From Alphaproteobacteria bacterium (GTDB taxonomy: Bacteria > Pseudomonadota > Alphaproteobacteria > Micavibrionales > Micavibrionaceae): DNA of 64,000 bases. The position numbers and the translations under genes were made by a program. Each line of letters begins with the position of its first letter. Position 1 is the first letter of the stretch. The notes beneath the pieces are model-generated. The model saw only the letters and a program-made list of their open reading frames with translations. It ran no database searches and was not told the DNA's origin. Of this stretch, positions 26,120-35,127 are shown in pieces. The stretch spans positions 620,001 to 684,000 of the forward strand of contig JASMHE010000008.1 in assembly GCA_030750865.1 (NCBI GenBank). The letters run 5' to 3'.

Positions 26120-26824
26120 ATGAGCGCAAAGAAAGAAACTGCCCCTCTTCTGATGCCAAAAGCAACAGCTGTATGGCTTGTTGAAAATACAGGGCTGACA
26201 TTCGAACAAGTCGCACAATTCACAGGATTGCACGCCATCGAAGTGCAGGCACTGGCCGACGAAGAAGTCGGACGCGGTATTGTCGGACGCAACCCTGTCG
26301 ATAATAACGAAATCACACAAGAGGAGCTTGATAAAGCGGCAGAAGATCCGACATATGAAATGAAGCGCTCTTCTTCGAACCTGCCACCTGTGAAGGCCCG
26401 TTCAAAAGGACCAAAATACACACCTGTGTCAAAACGCGGTGACAAGCCGGATGCGATTGCATACTTGCTGAAAAATCATCAGGAGATCAGCGAAGCACAA
26501 ATCACGAAACTGATCGGCACAACCAAACTGACGATCGAACGTGTCCGCAGCCGCACACACCCGAACAGCCCGAACATCAAGCCGCGCCACCCTGTGGATC
26601 TCGGCCTGTGTACATATGCTGAACTGGAAGCGGCCTCAAACAAAGGCTTCAAAGCACAAGGGAAAGACCCCGAAGAAATGAAACGTCAAAAAGAAGAAGC
26701 GGCGCAAAAAGAACAAAACACCGCCAACCCGTTTGACGATACATCATCAAACAAAAACGATATGAATGGCTTTGATTTCAGTAACTTCATCAATTCAGGC
26801 ACGTCTGGTGATTCAAGTAACTAA
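26120..26824 (+). CDS. trcR: Cell cycle transcriptional regulator TrcR (DUF1013)
   Basis: 234 residues. The sequence is the alphaproteobacteria-specific DUF1013 family: LLMPKATAVWLVENTGLTFEQVA with a predicted helix-turn-helix (about 9-45), then ADEEVGRGIVGRNPVDNNEIT and IAYLLKNHQEISEAQITKLIGTT, a second helix-turn-helix-like part. TrcR was described as a transcription factor of the cell-cycle network in Sinorhizobium/Brucella relatives. After residue 185 the chain is disordered and Glu/Lys/Asn-rich. The ATG at 26120 is preferred to 26102 because AAGGA lies seven bases ahead of it. Confidence 0.92.
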   Translation: MSAKKETAPLLMPKATAVWLVENTGLTFEQVAQFTGLHAIEVQALADEEVGRGIVGRNPVDNNEITQEELDKAAEDPTYEMKRSSSNLPPVKARSKGPKYTPVSKRGDKPDAIAYLLKNHQEISEAQITKLIGTTKLTIERVRSRTHPNSPNIKPRHPVDLGLCTYAELEAASNKGFKAQGKDPEEMKRQKEEAAQKEQNTANPFDDTSSNKNDMNGFDFSNFINSGTSGDSSN

Positions 26825-26847
26825 TTCTGCCACGCATATAACATTAT

Positions 26848-26887
26848 AAAAAAAGCGCCGTGTCCTCTGACAACCGGCGCTTTTTTG
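26848..26887. terminator. Bidirectional terminator between trcR and the DUF465 gene
   Basis: AAAAAAGCGCCG and CGGCGCTTTTTT pair around a loop of about 14 bases, with T runs on both strands; it serves the two convergent genes. Confidence 0.85.
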
Positions 26888-26901
26888 TTTTCATTCTATC
26901 T

Positions 26902-27096
26902 CTACGCTGTTTCGTGAATATGTGTAATCTGCTCTTTTAAAACAAGTTTTTCTTTCTTGAGTGCGGCAACAGAGGTCTGGTCCACAAACGGCCTACTCTG
27001 CTCCTCCGATATTCGTTTTTTCAACTGTAAATGTTTCTTTTTCAATGTGTTAAGATGACTATTGAGGGCAGCGCTGCCCGTCTTGCCTTCCTGCAT
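26902..27096 (-). CDS. YdcH family protein (DUF465)
   Basis: 64 residues in two helices: SHLNTLKKKHLQLKKRISEE, then VAALKKEKLVLKEQITHI. This helix-turn-helix coiled coil is the DUF465/YdcH pattern, common and often present in several copies in alphaproteobacteria. Function not established. Confidence 0.85.
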   Translation of the reverse strand: MQEGKTGSAALNSHLNTLKKKHLQLKKRISEEQSRPFVDQTSVAALKKEKLVLKEQITHIHETA

Positions 27097-27178
27097 AAAA
27101 ACCTCGCGATATTTCTATTTTATTTAATGGCTATACTTCCAGTATGCCGCGATTCGGTTTAAAGAAGCGTTAAGGCAC

Positions 27179-27216
27179 AAAAAACAACCGTCCAGAAGTG
27201 GGATCTGAGACGGTTG
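27179..27216 (-). terminator. Rho-independent terminator upstream of the DUF465 gene
   Basis: Perfect eight-base arms CAACCGTC and GACGGTTG flank 16 bases; on the minus strand TTTTTTG follows. It lies 135 bases beyond the aldehyde dehydrogenase stop, far for its own terminator, which leaves room for a small transcript. Confidence 0.8.
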
Positions 27217-27264
27217 AGTAGTTTTTGCGTGTGAGGAGGATCATAGGTCTTCCCTATACCCTAT
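27179..27264 (-). ncRNA. Possible short RNA ending at the 27179 terminator
   Basis: A TATAAT on the minus strand (27271-27276) could start an ~86-nt transcript. Its unpaired part contains CCTCCTC (27233-27239), complementary to Shine-Dalgarno sequences, and it ends in the strong CAACCGTC/GACGGTTG terminator. No good -35 is visible, and the stretch may simply be the 3' leader of the aldehyde dehydrogenase transcript. Confidence 0.3.
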
Positions 27265-27351
27265 AATTTAATTATACATAATAAATATTAATTGAGCATA
27301 AAATATAGATAAAATTCGAAACAAATATAATATTTGTTTTATATCAACGAT

Positions 27352-28893
27352 TTACAGATCAAAACTTACGCCCTGCGCCAACGGCAATTCCGACGAATAG
27401 TTAATTGTTTGCGTCTGACGGCGCATATAAACCTTCCATGCATCCGACCCGCTTTCTCGGCCGCCGCCCGTTTCTTTCTCGCCGCCGAACGCGCCGCCGA
27501 TTTCTGCGCCGCTTGTTCCGATATTGACATTGGCAATACCGCAATCACTGCCGCCTGCCGACAAAAAGCGCTCTGCTTCGCGCACATTCATCGTAAAGAC
27601 AGCCGATGACAATCCCTGCGGCACATCATTTTGTTTGAACAGCGCATCGTCATAATCTGTATAGCGCATCACATACAAGATCGGCGCAAATGTCTCGTCT
27701 TTAACAATTTGCGTTTGATCCGGCATTGCGACCAAAGCCGGACGCGCATAATACGCATCCCCGCCGCAATCGCCGTCTTCGTAACGGCCGCCACCGGCAA
27801 GAATCTCTCCGCCCTGTGCTTTGGCTTGCTCCAGCGCATTTTCCATTGCGTCAAAAGAGGCCTTGTCAATCAACGGGCCAACAAGTGTATCCGAATCCAG
27901 CGGATTGCCGATACGCACAGCATCATAGGCTTTTTGCAAGGCAGGCATCACCGTGTCATACACACTGTCATGCACGAAAAGACGGCGTGTCGTCGTGCAG
28001 CGCTGTCCTGCCGTTCCGACAGCCCCGAACAAAATGGCACGCACAGCCATATCAAGATCGGCCGTATCCGTCACAATCATGGCGTTATTACCGCCAAGTT
28101 CCAACAAAGACCGCCCCAGACGTGCGGCAACACGCGGTGCAACCGCTTTCCCCATGCGCACACTGCCGGTCGCACTGATCAGCGGTACATCTTCGTGATC
28201 GACCAGCTTCTCGCCGACTTTGTAATCCCCGATCAACAATTGAAGTAACCCTTCAGGCACACGTTCGCCGCTTTCTTCTTCGAACTGGGCGCACGCATCT
28301 TCGAATAATTTACAACAGGCCATTGCCGTTAATGGTGTCTTCTCGGACGGCTTCCAGATAATCGGATCACCACAAACAACCGCGATCGTCGTATTCCACG
28401 ACCAGACTGCAACAGGGAAGTTAAACGCGGAGATCACGCCAACCGGCCCTAATGGCTGCCACATTTCACGCATATGGTGTGACGGGCGTTCAGACTGGAT
28501 TGTCAGACCGTAAAGCTGACGGGACAAGCCGACAGCATAATCGCAGATATCAATCATTTCCTGCACTTCACCCAGTCCTTCGGAGACGATCTTGCCGCAC
28601 TCAATGGACACAAGCTTTCCAAGCGCCTGTTTATTTTTCCGCAGTACATCACCAAAAAGACGAATCAAATGACCGCGCGTCGGCGCAGGCATCACCCGCC
28701 AGACATTGAACGCATCCACGGACTTTGCGACGATACCGTCAACATCGGATTCTTTATGCGCTTTCACAGACGCAATTCTCCGGCCATGTATCGGTGAGTT
28801 CACATCAATATCACCCGCAGTATCCGTCAAATCCTGTAAACCGAATATCGAGAGCGTTTCTTTAATCTGCGTGTCCAGTTCCTGATGAGCCAT
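27352..28893 (-). CDS. Aldehyde dehydrogenase, ALDH7 (antiquitin-like) family
   Basis: 513 residues; oxidises semialdehydes, in this group typically alpha-aminoadipate semialdehyde of lysine breakdown, with NAD+. FNFPVAVWSWN, WKPSEKTPLT, catalytic Glu in LLELGGNNAMIV and catalytic Cys in GTAGQRCTTTRR are in place, as is the ALDH7-type end GGGRESGSDAWKVYMRRQT. The exact substrate is uncertain because no other lysine-catabolic gene is adjacent. Confidence 0.92.
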   Translation of the reverse strand: MAHQELDTQIKETLSIFGLQDLTDTAGDIDVNSPIHGRRIASVKAHKESDVDGIVAKSVDAFNVWRVMPAPTRGHLIRLFGDVLRKNKQALGKLVSIECGKIVSEGLGEVQEMIDICDYAVGLSRQLYGLTIQSERPSHHMREMWQPLGPVGVISAFNFPVAVWSWNTTIAVVCGDPIIWKPSEKTPLTAMACCKLFEDACAQFEEESGERVPEGLLQLLIGDYKVGEKLVDHEDVPLISATGSVRMGKAVAPRVAARLGRSLLELGGNNAMIVTDTADLDMAVRAILFGAVGTAGQRCTTTRRLFVHDSVYDTVMPALQKAYDAVRIGNPLDSDTLVGPLIDKASFDAMENALEQAKAQGGEILAGGGRYEDGDCGGDAYYARPALVAMPDQTQIVKDETFAPILYVMRYTDYDDALFKQNDVPQGLSSAVFTMNVREAERFLSAGGSDCGIANVNIGTSGAEIGGAFGGEKETGGGRESGSDAWKVYMRRQTQTINYSSELPLAQGVSFDL

Positions 28894-28937
28894 CCTGTTT
28901 CTCCCTTATGTTTATATATCAATACGCCCGTGATCTC

Positions 28938-30686
28938 TTACGATTGTGACGACTTTGATGTCTTGGATGTTTTTCTTGTTTTCTTTTTATCCTGCTTTTT
29001 CTTGTCATCTCTGTCAATCGGACGGAGTCTGTTTCGGCGCAAATCCCCCGTTGTGTGCAAGATCGGATAGGCCACTGACGCCATGTAGCTGTTCAAGCGG
29101 CGGTAATCACGCATAATATCAAGATGCAGGGAGCTGCTGGTGATGCTTTCCGGCCGCCCTTCACGAATACGGTCAAGGTGGTTTTCCGTCGCATCTTCTT
29201 CCAGTAACCGGACCTTATCTTTGCTTTGCACCAGATCGCGTGCAAGCTTACGGTCACCCATCAGGAACACATTCTGCGCCATACGCATATTTGTCAGCAC
29301 GGTTTCGTGCATCTCCTCGATTTCTTCCCAACCCTCTTCCGAGAACAGCTTCTTGTCCTTGATTTTCTTCAGCGCCATATCAATCAGGCTTTTATCAATC
29401 AAGTCACCGGCACTTTCCAGATTGGTCGAGAATTTCAACACCTGCGCATATTGCTTGGATTCGTTGTCATCCAGCTTTTCATGCGCAAGGCGGGCAATAT
29501 ACATTTTCACAGCCTTATAAATATCATCGACCACATCATCGCGCTTACGGATATCACGTGCCAGTTTTTCGTCATTATCACGCATCACCAGCAAAGTATC
29601 TTCCAGCATTGATTGTAAAATATCGGACAAGCGCAATGTTTCACGCACCGCAGCCGACAACGCCACAGACGGCTTATCAAGTTCGCTTTCCTTCAGATAA
29701 ATCGGACGGCCGGGATCTTTGGCATCATCCTTTGCCGGCACAATGGATTTCACAAAAGAAGAGACCTGTTTTGTCAGCGGCAGGAAGATAATCGTAAGCG
29801 CAACATTAAAGAATGTATGGAAGTTCACCAAAAGGCGTTCCGGCGCATCACTGATCACCATCAGATATTCGCCGATGATATGAATAAACGGCAAGCACAG
29901 AATAACCCCGGTGACACGGATCACAATATTGGCAATCGGCACATATGTCGCTTCAGGATTATCCTTGATCGTCGCGATGAACGGTGCAATTACGCCGCCA
30001 AGATTGGCACCAAGCACCATGAACATCGCAACATCAACCGTCACGATACCACCGACAGACAATGACACGAGCAGCAAGATAATCGCCAATGACGAATGCG
30101 CCAGCCATGTCAGAATAGCTGTAATCAAAATGGCCATAACCGGATCATTCTGCAATGACCCCAGAACAAGCCTGATAATTTCGGATTCTTTCAACGGTAC
30201 AGATGACTGCGCAATCCAGACCAGCGAGAACAGCATAATCCCGATACCGATCAAAAGCGTTCCGATATGCGGGGCTTTGCTATGCCCTTTGCCAAGCCCG
30301 TTAAACACAAAGCCAGAAATCATCAACAGCGGCGCAAACCACGACAGGTTGAGCGTCAAAAGCTGGGCGACAAGTGTTGTTCCGACATCCGCGCCGAGAA
30401 TAACCCCGACACCTGCGCTCGTACTCATCACACCGCGACCGCAGAATGATGCAATAATCAAAACCGTCGCCGTAGAGCTTTGCAGCAACGCGGTCACGCC
30501 AATACCGGACAAGAACGCAGAAAAACGGTTACCTGTGCTCTTGGCGATAATCTTGTATAAATTGGCACCGAATGCTTCGGTGACACTATTGCGCACATGT
30601 CGCAAGCCCCACAAGAGCAAGCAAACACCGCCGATTATATTGAGTAATATGAGGGTTCCGCCCATAAAAATCTCCACAATAGTCAA
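28938..30686 (-). CDS. Na+/phosphate cotransporter family protein with PhoU-like tail
   Basis: 582 residues. Residues 1-310 carry about eight to nine membrane helices with the duplicated QSSTAT/HSSLA-type motifs of NptA-like Na/Pi cotransporters (GVTALLQSSTATVL near 62-75; LTWLAHSSLAIILL near 193-206). Residues about 340-560 are helical and PhoU-like, with repeated acidic/basic helices. The last 20 residues are a Lys/Thr/Ser tail (KKKQDKKKTRK). Phosphate uptake or efflux is likely. It is the third gene of a minus-strand run that begins with the bc1 operon. Confidence 0.9.
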   Translation of the reverse strand: MTIVEIFMGGTLILLNIIGGVCLLLWGLRHVRNSVTEAFGANLYKIIAKSTGNRFSAFLSGIGVTALLQSSTATVLIIASFCGRGVMSTSAGVGVILGADVGTTLVAQLLTLNLSWFAPLLMISGFVFNGLGKGHSKAPHIGTLLIGIGIMLFSLVWIAQSSVPLKESEIIRLVLGSLQNDPVMAILITAILTWLAHSSLAIILLLVSLSVGGIVTVDVAMFMVLGANLGGVIAPFIATIKDNPEATYVPIANIVIRVTGVILCLPFIHIIGEYLMVISDAPERLLVNFHTFFNVALTIIFLPLTKQVSSFVKSIVPAKDDAKDPGRPIYLKESELDKPSVALSAAVRETLRLSDILQSMLEDTLLVMRDNDEKLARDIRKRDDVVDDIYKAVKMYIARLAHEKLDDNESKQYAQVLKFSTNLESAGDLIDKSLIDMALKKIKDKKLFSEEGWEEIEEMHETVLTNMRMAQNVFLMGDRKLARDLVQSKDKVRLLEEDATENHLDRIREGRPESITSSSLHLDIMRDYRRLNSYMASVAYPILHTTGDLRRNRLRPIDRDDKKKQDKKKTRKTSKTSKSSQS

Positions 30687-30785
30687 AGCTCTAGATCATC
30701 AACGCCCCATCACGGAAAGTCATGGTGCAGCGCACATAAAAATTATTTAGAAACAATGCGATAGATGATAAAATCCACACCCATT

Positions 30786-31337
30786 CTACAGAACAGATCG
30801 GGGATCAGCAAGATATTCTTCTTCTTCCGGTGTATTCTCGCGTCCCAAGACAGCATTTCTTTGCGGGAAACGGCCAAATGCTTCAATCACCTTGCACCGT
30901 TTTTGCGCATGCATGTATGCGACGGGATCACCCTCTTTGTTTTTCTCGAAATATTGTACCGACTTTTGCTGGTCCGCCAAATTCTCGCTTTGCGTAAAAG
31001 GCATGTAAATAAAGCGCTGCTTGATTAAATCCAGTGCCTGATCACACTCGCGTGCAATCGCGCGCTTTGCCACCAGTAAGGCTTGTTTGTCGGCATGATA
31101 GGCCTGTTCAGTGCCGCGAAACATGCGGCGCGGGAACTGATCCAATAACAAACACAGTGCAACAGTCCCGTCCGGACTATCCTGCCAGCCATCACACGCC
31201 CCTTCGCGCGCCAGCTTGTAAGATATCTTGAAACGCTCCAGAATTTGCTGGTCAAACACATCGCTCTTTTGAAACCATTGCGGTGACGGCGTTTCAACAA
31301 ACCAGAAATTCAATATGTCTTGGCGTGTATCACGCAT
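30786..31337 (-). CDS. DUF924 family protein
   Basis: 183 residues with the DUF924 pattern: ILNFWFVETP, then LLLDQFPRRMFRGT, and YMPFTQSENLADQQKSV. All-helical, TPR-like fold is reported for the family; function unknown. Its Shine-Dalgarno AGGAGG is eight bases before ATG but is paired in a hairpin. Confidence 0.9.
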   Translation of the reverse strand: MRDTRQDILNFWFVETPSPQWFQKSDVFDQQILERFKISYKLAREGACDGWQDSPDGTVALCLLLDQFPRRMFRGTEQAYHADKQALLVAKRAIARECDQALDLIKQRFIYMPFTQSENLADQQKSVQYFEKNKEGDPVAYMHAQKRCKVIEAFGRFPQRNAVLGRENTPEEEEYLADPRSVL

Positions 31338-31345
31338 AATAAGCC

Positions 31346-31360
31346 CTCCTTTTTCAGGAG
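31346..31360 (-). promoter_or_regulatory. Hairpin covering the ribosome binding site of the DUF924 gene
   Basis: On the minus strand CTCCT-GAAAA-AGGAG folds into a five-base perfect stem whose 3' arm is the Shine-Dalgarno itself. Such a structure would lower translation unless opened. The stem is short, so regulatory meaning is uncertain. Confidence 0.4.
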
Positions 31361-31392
31361 TCCTCCCGGCATTTTCAAAAGAATTTTATTGT

Positions 31393-31701
31393 TTATTTTC
31401 CTGTCTTATCAGACGGCGCGCCCTTGCTCTTCTCAAGCTCGGCGTAAATATTCATGAATTGTTTTTCAACTTTGGCGGCAATGATACTGAGAACAATCGC
31501 CGGCAAAAGCGGCACAATAATCGCAACGATGATAACAGGCTCTTTCAACGCAATCGCGATGTCGCCTTCATATTGGTGCGCATAAATAAAGATGAACAGC
31601 ACCAGCCCGACAAGCGCAAAGACGCTGGCCAAAATTTTATAGACCTTCGCTTTAATCAGAAGCTCCCGCGCTTGTTGGCGTTTTTTATCAATATCAGACA
31701 T
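31393..31701 (-). CDS. Hypothetical two-helix membrane protein
   Basis: 102 residues. A basic amphipathic start (DKKRQQARELLIKAKVYK) precedes two hydrophobic segments at about 24-41 and 52-74, and a charged C-terminus (KVEKQFMNIYAELEKS). No family recognised. It lies between the cytochrome c1 gene and the DUF924 gene on the same strand and may be the tail of that transcript. Confidence 0.7.
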   Translation of the reverse strand: MSDIDKKRQQARELLIKAKVYKILASVFALVGLVLFIFIYAHQYEGDIAIALKEPVIIVAIIVPLLPAIVLSIIAAKVEKQFMNIYAELEKSKGAPSDKTGK

Positions 31702-31781
31702 AAATATAACTGCTCACAACGTTGGTTCAGAGCGCACGCGACACAACGATCTACTATAAATAAAACAGCGCATAGCTGAGA

Positions 31782-32561
31782 TTATTTTTTCAGATCAGAC
31801 CATACTTTGCGCTTCACGGCATACATGATAGAAGCAAAGACAGCGAGAAACAAGAGAGTCATAATACCAATGCGTTTACGCTCTTCCATATCCGGTGCTG
31901 CGGCCCATGTCAGGAAATGCGCAACATCACGTGAATATTGTTCCACCGTTTCGGCCGTGCCGTCTTCGTAAGCAATCATACCGTCAGCCAATGGCGGCGC
32001 CATCGCGATTACATTACCGGCCATTGCTTTGTTCCAGTACTGACCGTCAAGCAAATGCGCATCCTTTGGCGCATGCTCATATCCCGTCAGAATACTGTAA
32101 ACATAATCAGCGCCACCGGCTCTGGCTTTTGTAATCAAAGACAAGTCCGGCGGAAAAGCCCCGTTATTGGCATATGTTGCCGCTTTACGGTTCGGGAACG
32201 GCGAAACAAAACGATCACTTGGTTTACCGGGACGTGAAAACATCTCGCCCTCATCATCCGGCCCGTCTTCGACCATATATTCAGATGCAATCGCTTTGAC
32301 CTGCGCTTCGTTATACCCAAGAGCGCCGATATTGCGGTAATACATATGCTTCATCGAATGGCATGCAGAACAAACCTGTCTGTAAACCTGCAGGCCGCGC
32401 TGAAGGGCGCCGCGGTCATACGTGCCAAACGGACCGTCAAACGACCATTCCAGATTTTCCATGTGCGTCTCATGACCACCGGCGGCCAGCGATTTATCGC
32501 TTTGTACAATCGCACCCAGCATCAGGACCGATACAAAAATAATAATAGCTGTGTTTTTCAT
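31782..32561 (-). CDS. petC: Ubiquinol-cytochrome c reductase, cytochrome c1
   Basis: Membrane-anchored c-type cytochrome of complex III. 259 residues: signal peptide ending near residue 27 (KSLAAGG), covalent haem motif CSACH at 64-68, the distal Met in VIAMAPPL near 173-180, and a C-terminal anchor (about 230-250, TLLFLAVFASIMYAVKRK). Last gene of the Rieske-cytochrome b-cytochrome c1 operon. Confidence 0.95.
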   Translation of the reverse strand: MKNTAIIIFVSVLMLGAIVQSDKSLAAGGHETHMENLEWSFDGPFGTYDRGALQRGLQVYRQVCSACHSMKHMYYRNIGALGYNEAQVKAIASEYMVEDGPDDEGEMFSRPGKPSDRFVSPFPNRKAATYANNGAFPPDLSLITKARAGGADYVYSILTGYEHAPKDAHLLDGQYWNKAMAGNVIAMAPPLADGMIAYEDGTAETVEQYSRDVAHFLTWAAAPDMEERKRIGIMTLLFLAVFASIMYAVKRKVWSDLKK

Positions 32562-32591
32562 TCTTATACTCCGTAAATCCTTATGCTTTTC

Positions 32592-33869
32592 TTAGGCTTT
32601 CTTTTTCTTCTTTTCCAGTACAGCGGCATTAATGCTTTCCGGCACAGGCGTCGCTTTTTCAATGCGAGAGAGTACAGGAACAATCACAAAGAAGAACAGG
32701 AAGTAATAGCCTGTCAGCAGTTGCCCCAGAATAACCCAGATGCCTTCTGCGGCCTGCGCGCCGACATATCCCAGTCCGAACACAGCCGCAACAAGTGCAA
32801 TCAGTGACAAGCGGTAAAGCGGTCTGAAACGGGCACTGCGCACTGGATGTGTATCAAGCCACGGCAAGATGAACAGCACACCGACCGCACCAAACATTGC
32901 CAGCACGCCGCCAAGCTTGGCTTCGATGAATACGATATCTGTAAACGGAATACCAATATCAAACGTGATCGCACGCAAGATGGCATAGAATGGCAAGAAG
33001 TACCATTCAGGCACGATATGCGCCGGTGTTTGCATCGGGTTATATTCCACAAAATGGTCCGGATGCGCAAAGATGTATGGCAGGAAGAAACTGACCAATA
33101 CATAAAGCATCAGGAAGACCAGCAGACCGAACGTATCCTTGACTGTATAATAAGGATGGAACGGAATTGTGTCTTTCTTGGTTTTCGGCTCGACACCCAG
33201 CGGGTTGTTTGACCCTGTGATATGCAGCGCCCACACATGCAGGAAGACCACAGCAAAAATCACAAACGGCAACAGGAAGTGAAGCGCGAAGAAACGTTTC
33301 AGTGTCGGGTTATCGACAGAAAAGCCGCCCCACAGGAATGTCACAAGTGTATCACCAATACCGGGAATGGCAGAAAACAGGTTTGTAATAACGGTGGCAC
33401 CCCAACCGCCCATTTGGCTCCAGGGCAATGTATAACCGAGGAAAGCAGTCGCCATCATCAACAAGAAGATCAGCACGCCTAAAATCCAGAGCAATTCGCG
33501 CGGCTGCTTATATGAACCGTAATACATACCACGGAAAATATGGATATAGACGGCAATGAAGAAGAACGACGCACCGTTCATATGCAGATAACGCAGCATC
33601 CACCCGTAATTCACATCACGCATAATACGCTGCACACTTTCAAAGGCCAGATCGGCATGCGCCGTATATTGCATGGCAAGAACGACCCCTGTGATGATCA
33701 TGGTCACAAGCATCACCATTGCGATCGCACCGAAATTCCAAAAATAATTGAAATTCTTCGGTGTCGGGAACACGCCATATTCTTTTTGCATCAATGTAAA
33801 GACAGGAAGACGGGAATCGATCCACTCTACAACGGGATTATCAAATTTTTCACGCTTGCCAGAAGCCAT
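32592..33869 (-). CDS. petB: Ubiquinol-cytochrome c reductase, cytochrome b
   Basis: The quinone-oxidising, haem-b-binding core of complex III. 425 residues, eight membrane helices. Conserved features include the haem-ligand histidines in [12 protein letters not shown] and [14 protein letters not shown], the Qo-site segment [14 protein letters not shown], and [16 protein letters not shown]. The fused b/c1 form of some alphaproteobacteria (fbcH in Bradyrhizobium) is not used here; b and c1 are separate. The start lies 14 bases after the Rieske stop. Confidence 0.97.
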   Translation of the reverse strand: MASGKREKFDNPVVEWIDSRLPVFTLMQKEYGVFPTPKNFNYFWNFGAIAMVMLVTMIITGVVLAMQYTAHADLAFESVQRIMRDVNYGWMLRYLHMNGASFFFIAVYIHIFRGMYYGSYKQPRELLWILGVLIFLLMMATAFLGYTLPWSQMGGWGATVITNLFSAIPGIGDTLVTFLWGGFSVDNPTLKRFFALHFLLPFVIFAVVFLHVWALHITGSNNPLGVEPKTKKDTIPFHPYYTVKDTFGLLVFLMLYVLVSFFLPYIFAHPDHFVEYNPMQTPAHIVPEWYFLPFYAILRAITFDIGIPFTDIVFIEAKLGGVLAMFGAVGVLFILPWLDTHPVRSARFRPLYRLSLIALVAAVFGLGYVGAQAAEGIWVILGQLLTGYYFLFFFVIVPVLSRIEKATPVPESINAAVLEKKKKKA

Positions 33870-33883
33870 ATTTCTTACTCCAA

Positions 33884-34429
33884 TTATCCAATTTTCAGCG
33901 TTGTGTCATTCAGGAATTCATAGGGCGGGATCGCCAGATTCTTCGGGGCCGGCCCCTTACGGATACGACCGGAAATATCATAGTGGGAACCATGACATGG
34001 GCAGAACCACCCATCAAAGTCGCCTTTCGGGTCTGTTGGTTTTTGTCCCAGCGGGATACAGCCCAGATGAGTACACAAACCGATCATCACAAGCCATTCC
34101 GGCTTTTCAACGCGATCCGCATCGGCTTGTTTATCGCGCAGCGCCGATACGTCCACCCCTTCGGCACGTGCAATTTCTTCCGGTGTTCGGTGACGAATGA
34201 AGACAGGTTTACCTTGCCATGTCACCTTCGCACTCTGCCCGACCTGAATGGGCGACAAGTCAACCTCAACCGTTGCGAGTGCCAGCGTATCTTTGGCCGG
34301 GTTCATAGAATCAATAAAAGGCCAAGCAAAGCTGGCCGCCCCGACAGCGCCGAATGCGCCTGCTGTCAAATAAAGAAAATCTCTGCGTGTTTCGCTTTGT
34401 TGTGGTTTTGACGGAGCCTTTGTTGCCAT
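33884..34429 (-). CDS. petA: Ubiquinol-cytochrome c reductase, Rieske iron-sulfur subunit
   Basis: 181 residues. A twin-arginine signal-anchor ([12 protein letters not shown] at 13-24) leads into one membrane helix and a periplasmic domain with the 2Fe-2S cluster: CTHLGC at 119-124 and CPCHGS at 143-148. Ligands are Cys119, His121, Cys143 and His146, with Cys124-Cys145 as the disulfide. First gene of the operon; 242 bases of leader and promoter region lie upstream. Confidence 0.96.
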   Translation of the reverse strand: MATKAPSKPQQSETRRDFLYLTAGAFGAVGAASFAWPFIDSMNPAKDTLALATVEVDLSPIQVGQSAKVTWQGKPVFIRHRTPEEIARAEGVDVSALRDKQADADRVEKPEWLVMIGLCTHLGCIPLGQKPTDPKGDFDGWFCPCHGSHYDISGRIRKGPAPKNLAIPPYEFLNDTTLKIG

Positions 34430-34480
34430 GACATCTTACCTGCTGTTACCAATCAATAATTCCAATAATTCGTTACATAC

Positions 34481-34500
34481 GTCTGGACGGGTATCCAGAC
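34481..34500 (-). promoter_or_regulatory. Hairpin in the leader region of the bc1 operon
   Basis: A perfect seven-base inverted repeat GTCTGGA/TCCAGAC with a six-base loop lies about 50 bases before the petA start. It could be a leader hairpin or an operator; no T run follows, so it is not a terminator. Confidence 0.4.
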
Positions 34501-34608
34501 AAAATGAAAATTGCATGGACGGATAATAAAGAAATAGTTTTGCTTATCCAACCATTTAATTTTTAAAAAATCAGTATAAAACTTCTTTCTTGCGCATTTA
34601 TTTGGCAT

Positions 34609-34628
34609 GTTGCACAACTCTATGCAAC
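34609..34628. promoter_or_regulatory. Small inverted repeat upstream of trmL
   Basis: GTTGCA and TGCAAC are separated by eight bases, about 45 bases before the trmL start. A candidate operator in the divergent petA/trmL region; nothing links it to a known regulator. Confidence 0.25.
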
Positions 34629-34671
34629 GACTTTTAACATTAGAGTATAAGAATTTGCAGGATTAAAAGAC

Positions 34672-35127
34672 ATGCATCTGGCTTTATATCAACCCGATAT
34701 CCCCCAGAACACAGGGGCTGCAATGCGTTTATGCGCCTGTCTTGGCCTGACGCTGGATATTATCGAGCCATGCGGCTTTTTGTGGAATGACAAAAAAATC
34801 CGGCGCAGCGGTATGGATTACACAGAATCGGTTTCCCTGACACGCCACACATCCTGGGAAAAATTTTGTGACACTTATCAAGGAAAACAACGGATCATCC
34901 TGATGACAACAAAGGCATCTGTTCCATATCACAATATCGACTTCCGCGCCGATGACATTCTGCTCGCCGGACGGGAAAGTGCGGGCGTTCCGGACAATGT
35001 CCATGATGCGGCCGATGAACGCATCCTGATCCCGATGCACGCAGGACAACGATCCATGAACGTGATTAACAGCGCGTCTTTCATTCTGGGATACGCACTC
35101 CCGCAAACAAACGGACTTATATCATGA
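34672..35127 (+). CDS. trmL: tRNA (cytidine(34)-2'-O)-methyltransferase
   Basis: SPOUT-class enzyme methylating the wobble ribose of tRNA-Leu species. 151 residues, the minimal SPOUT length. [21 protein letters not shown] at the start (first 20 or so residues), [19 protein letters not shown] and the knot end [15 protein letters not shown] are the family marks. hemF begins within its last codons (four-base ATGA overlap), so the two are translated together. Confidence 0.94.
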   Translation: MHLALYQPDIPQNTGAAMRLCACLGLTLDIIEPCGFLWNDKKIRRSGMDYTESVSLTRHTSWEKFCDTYQGKQRIILMTTKASVPYHNIDFRADDILLAGRESAGVPDNVHDAADERILIPMHAGQRSMNVINSASFILGYALPQTNGLIS

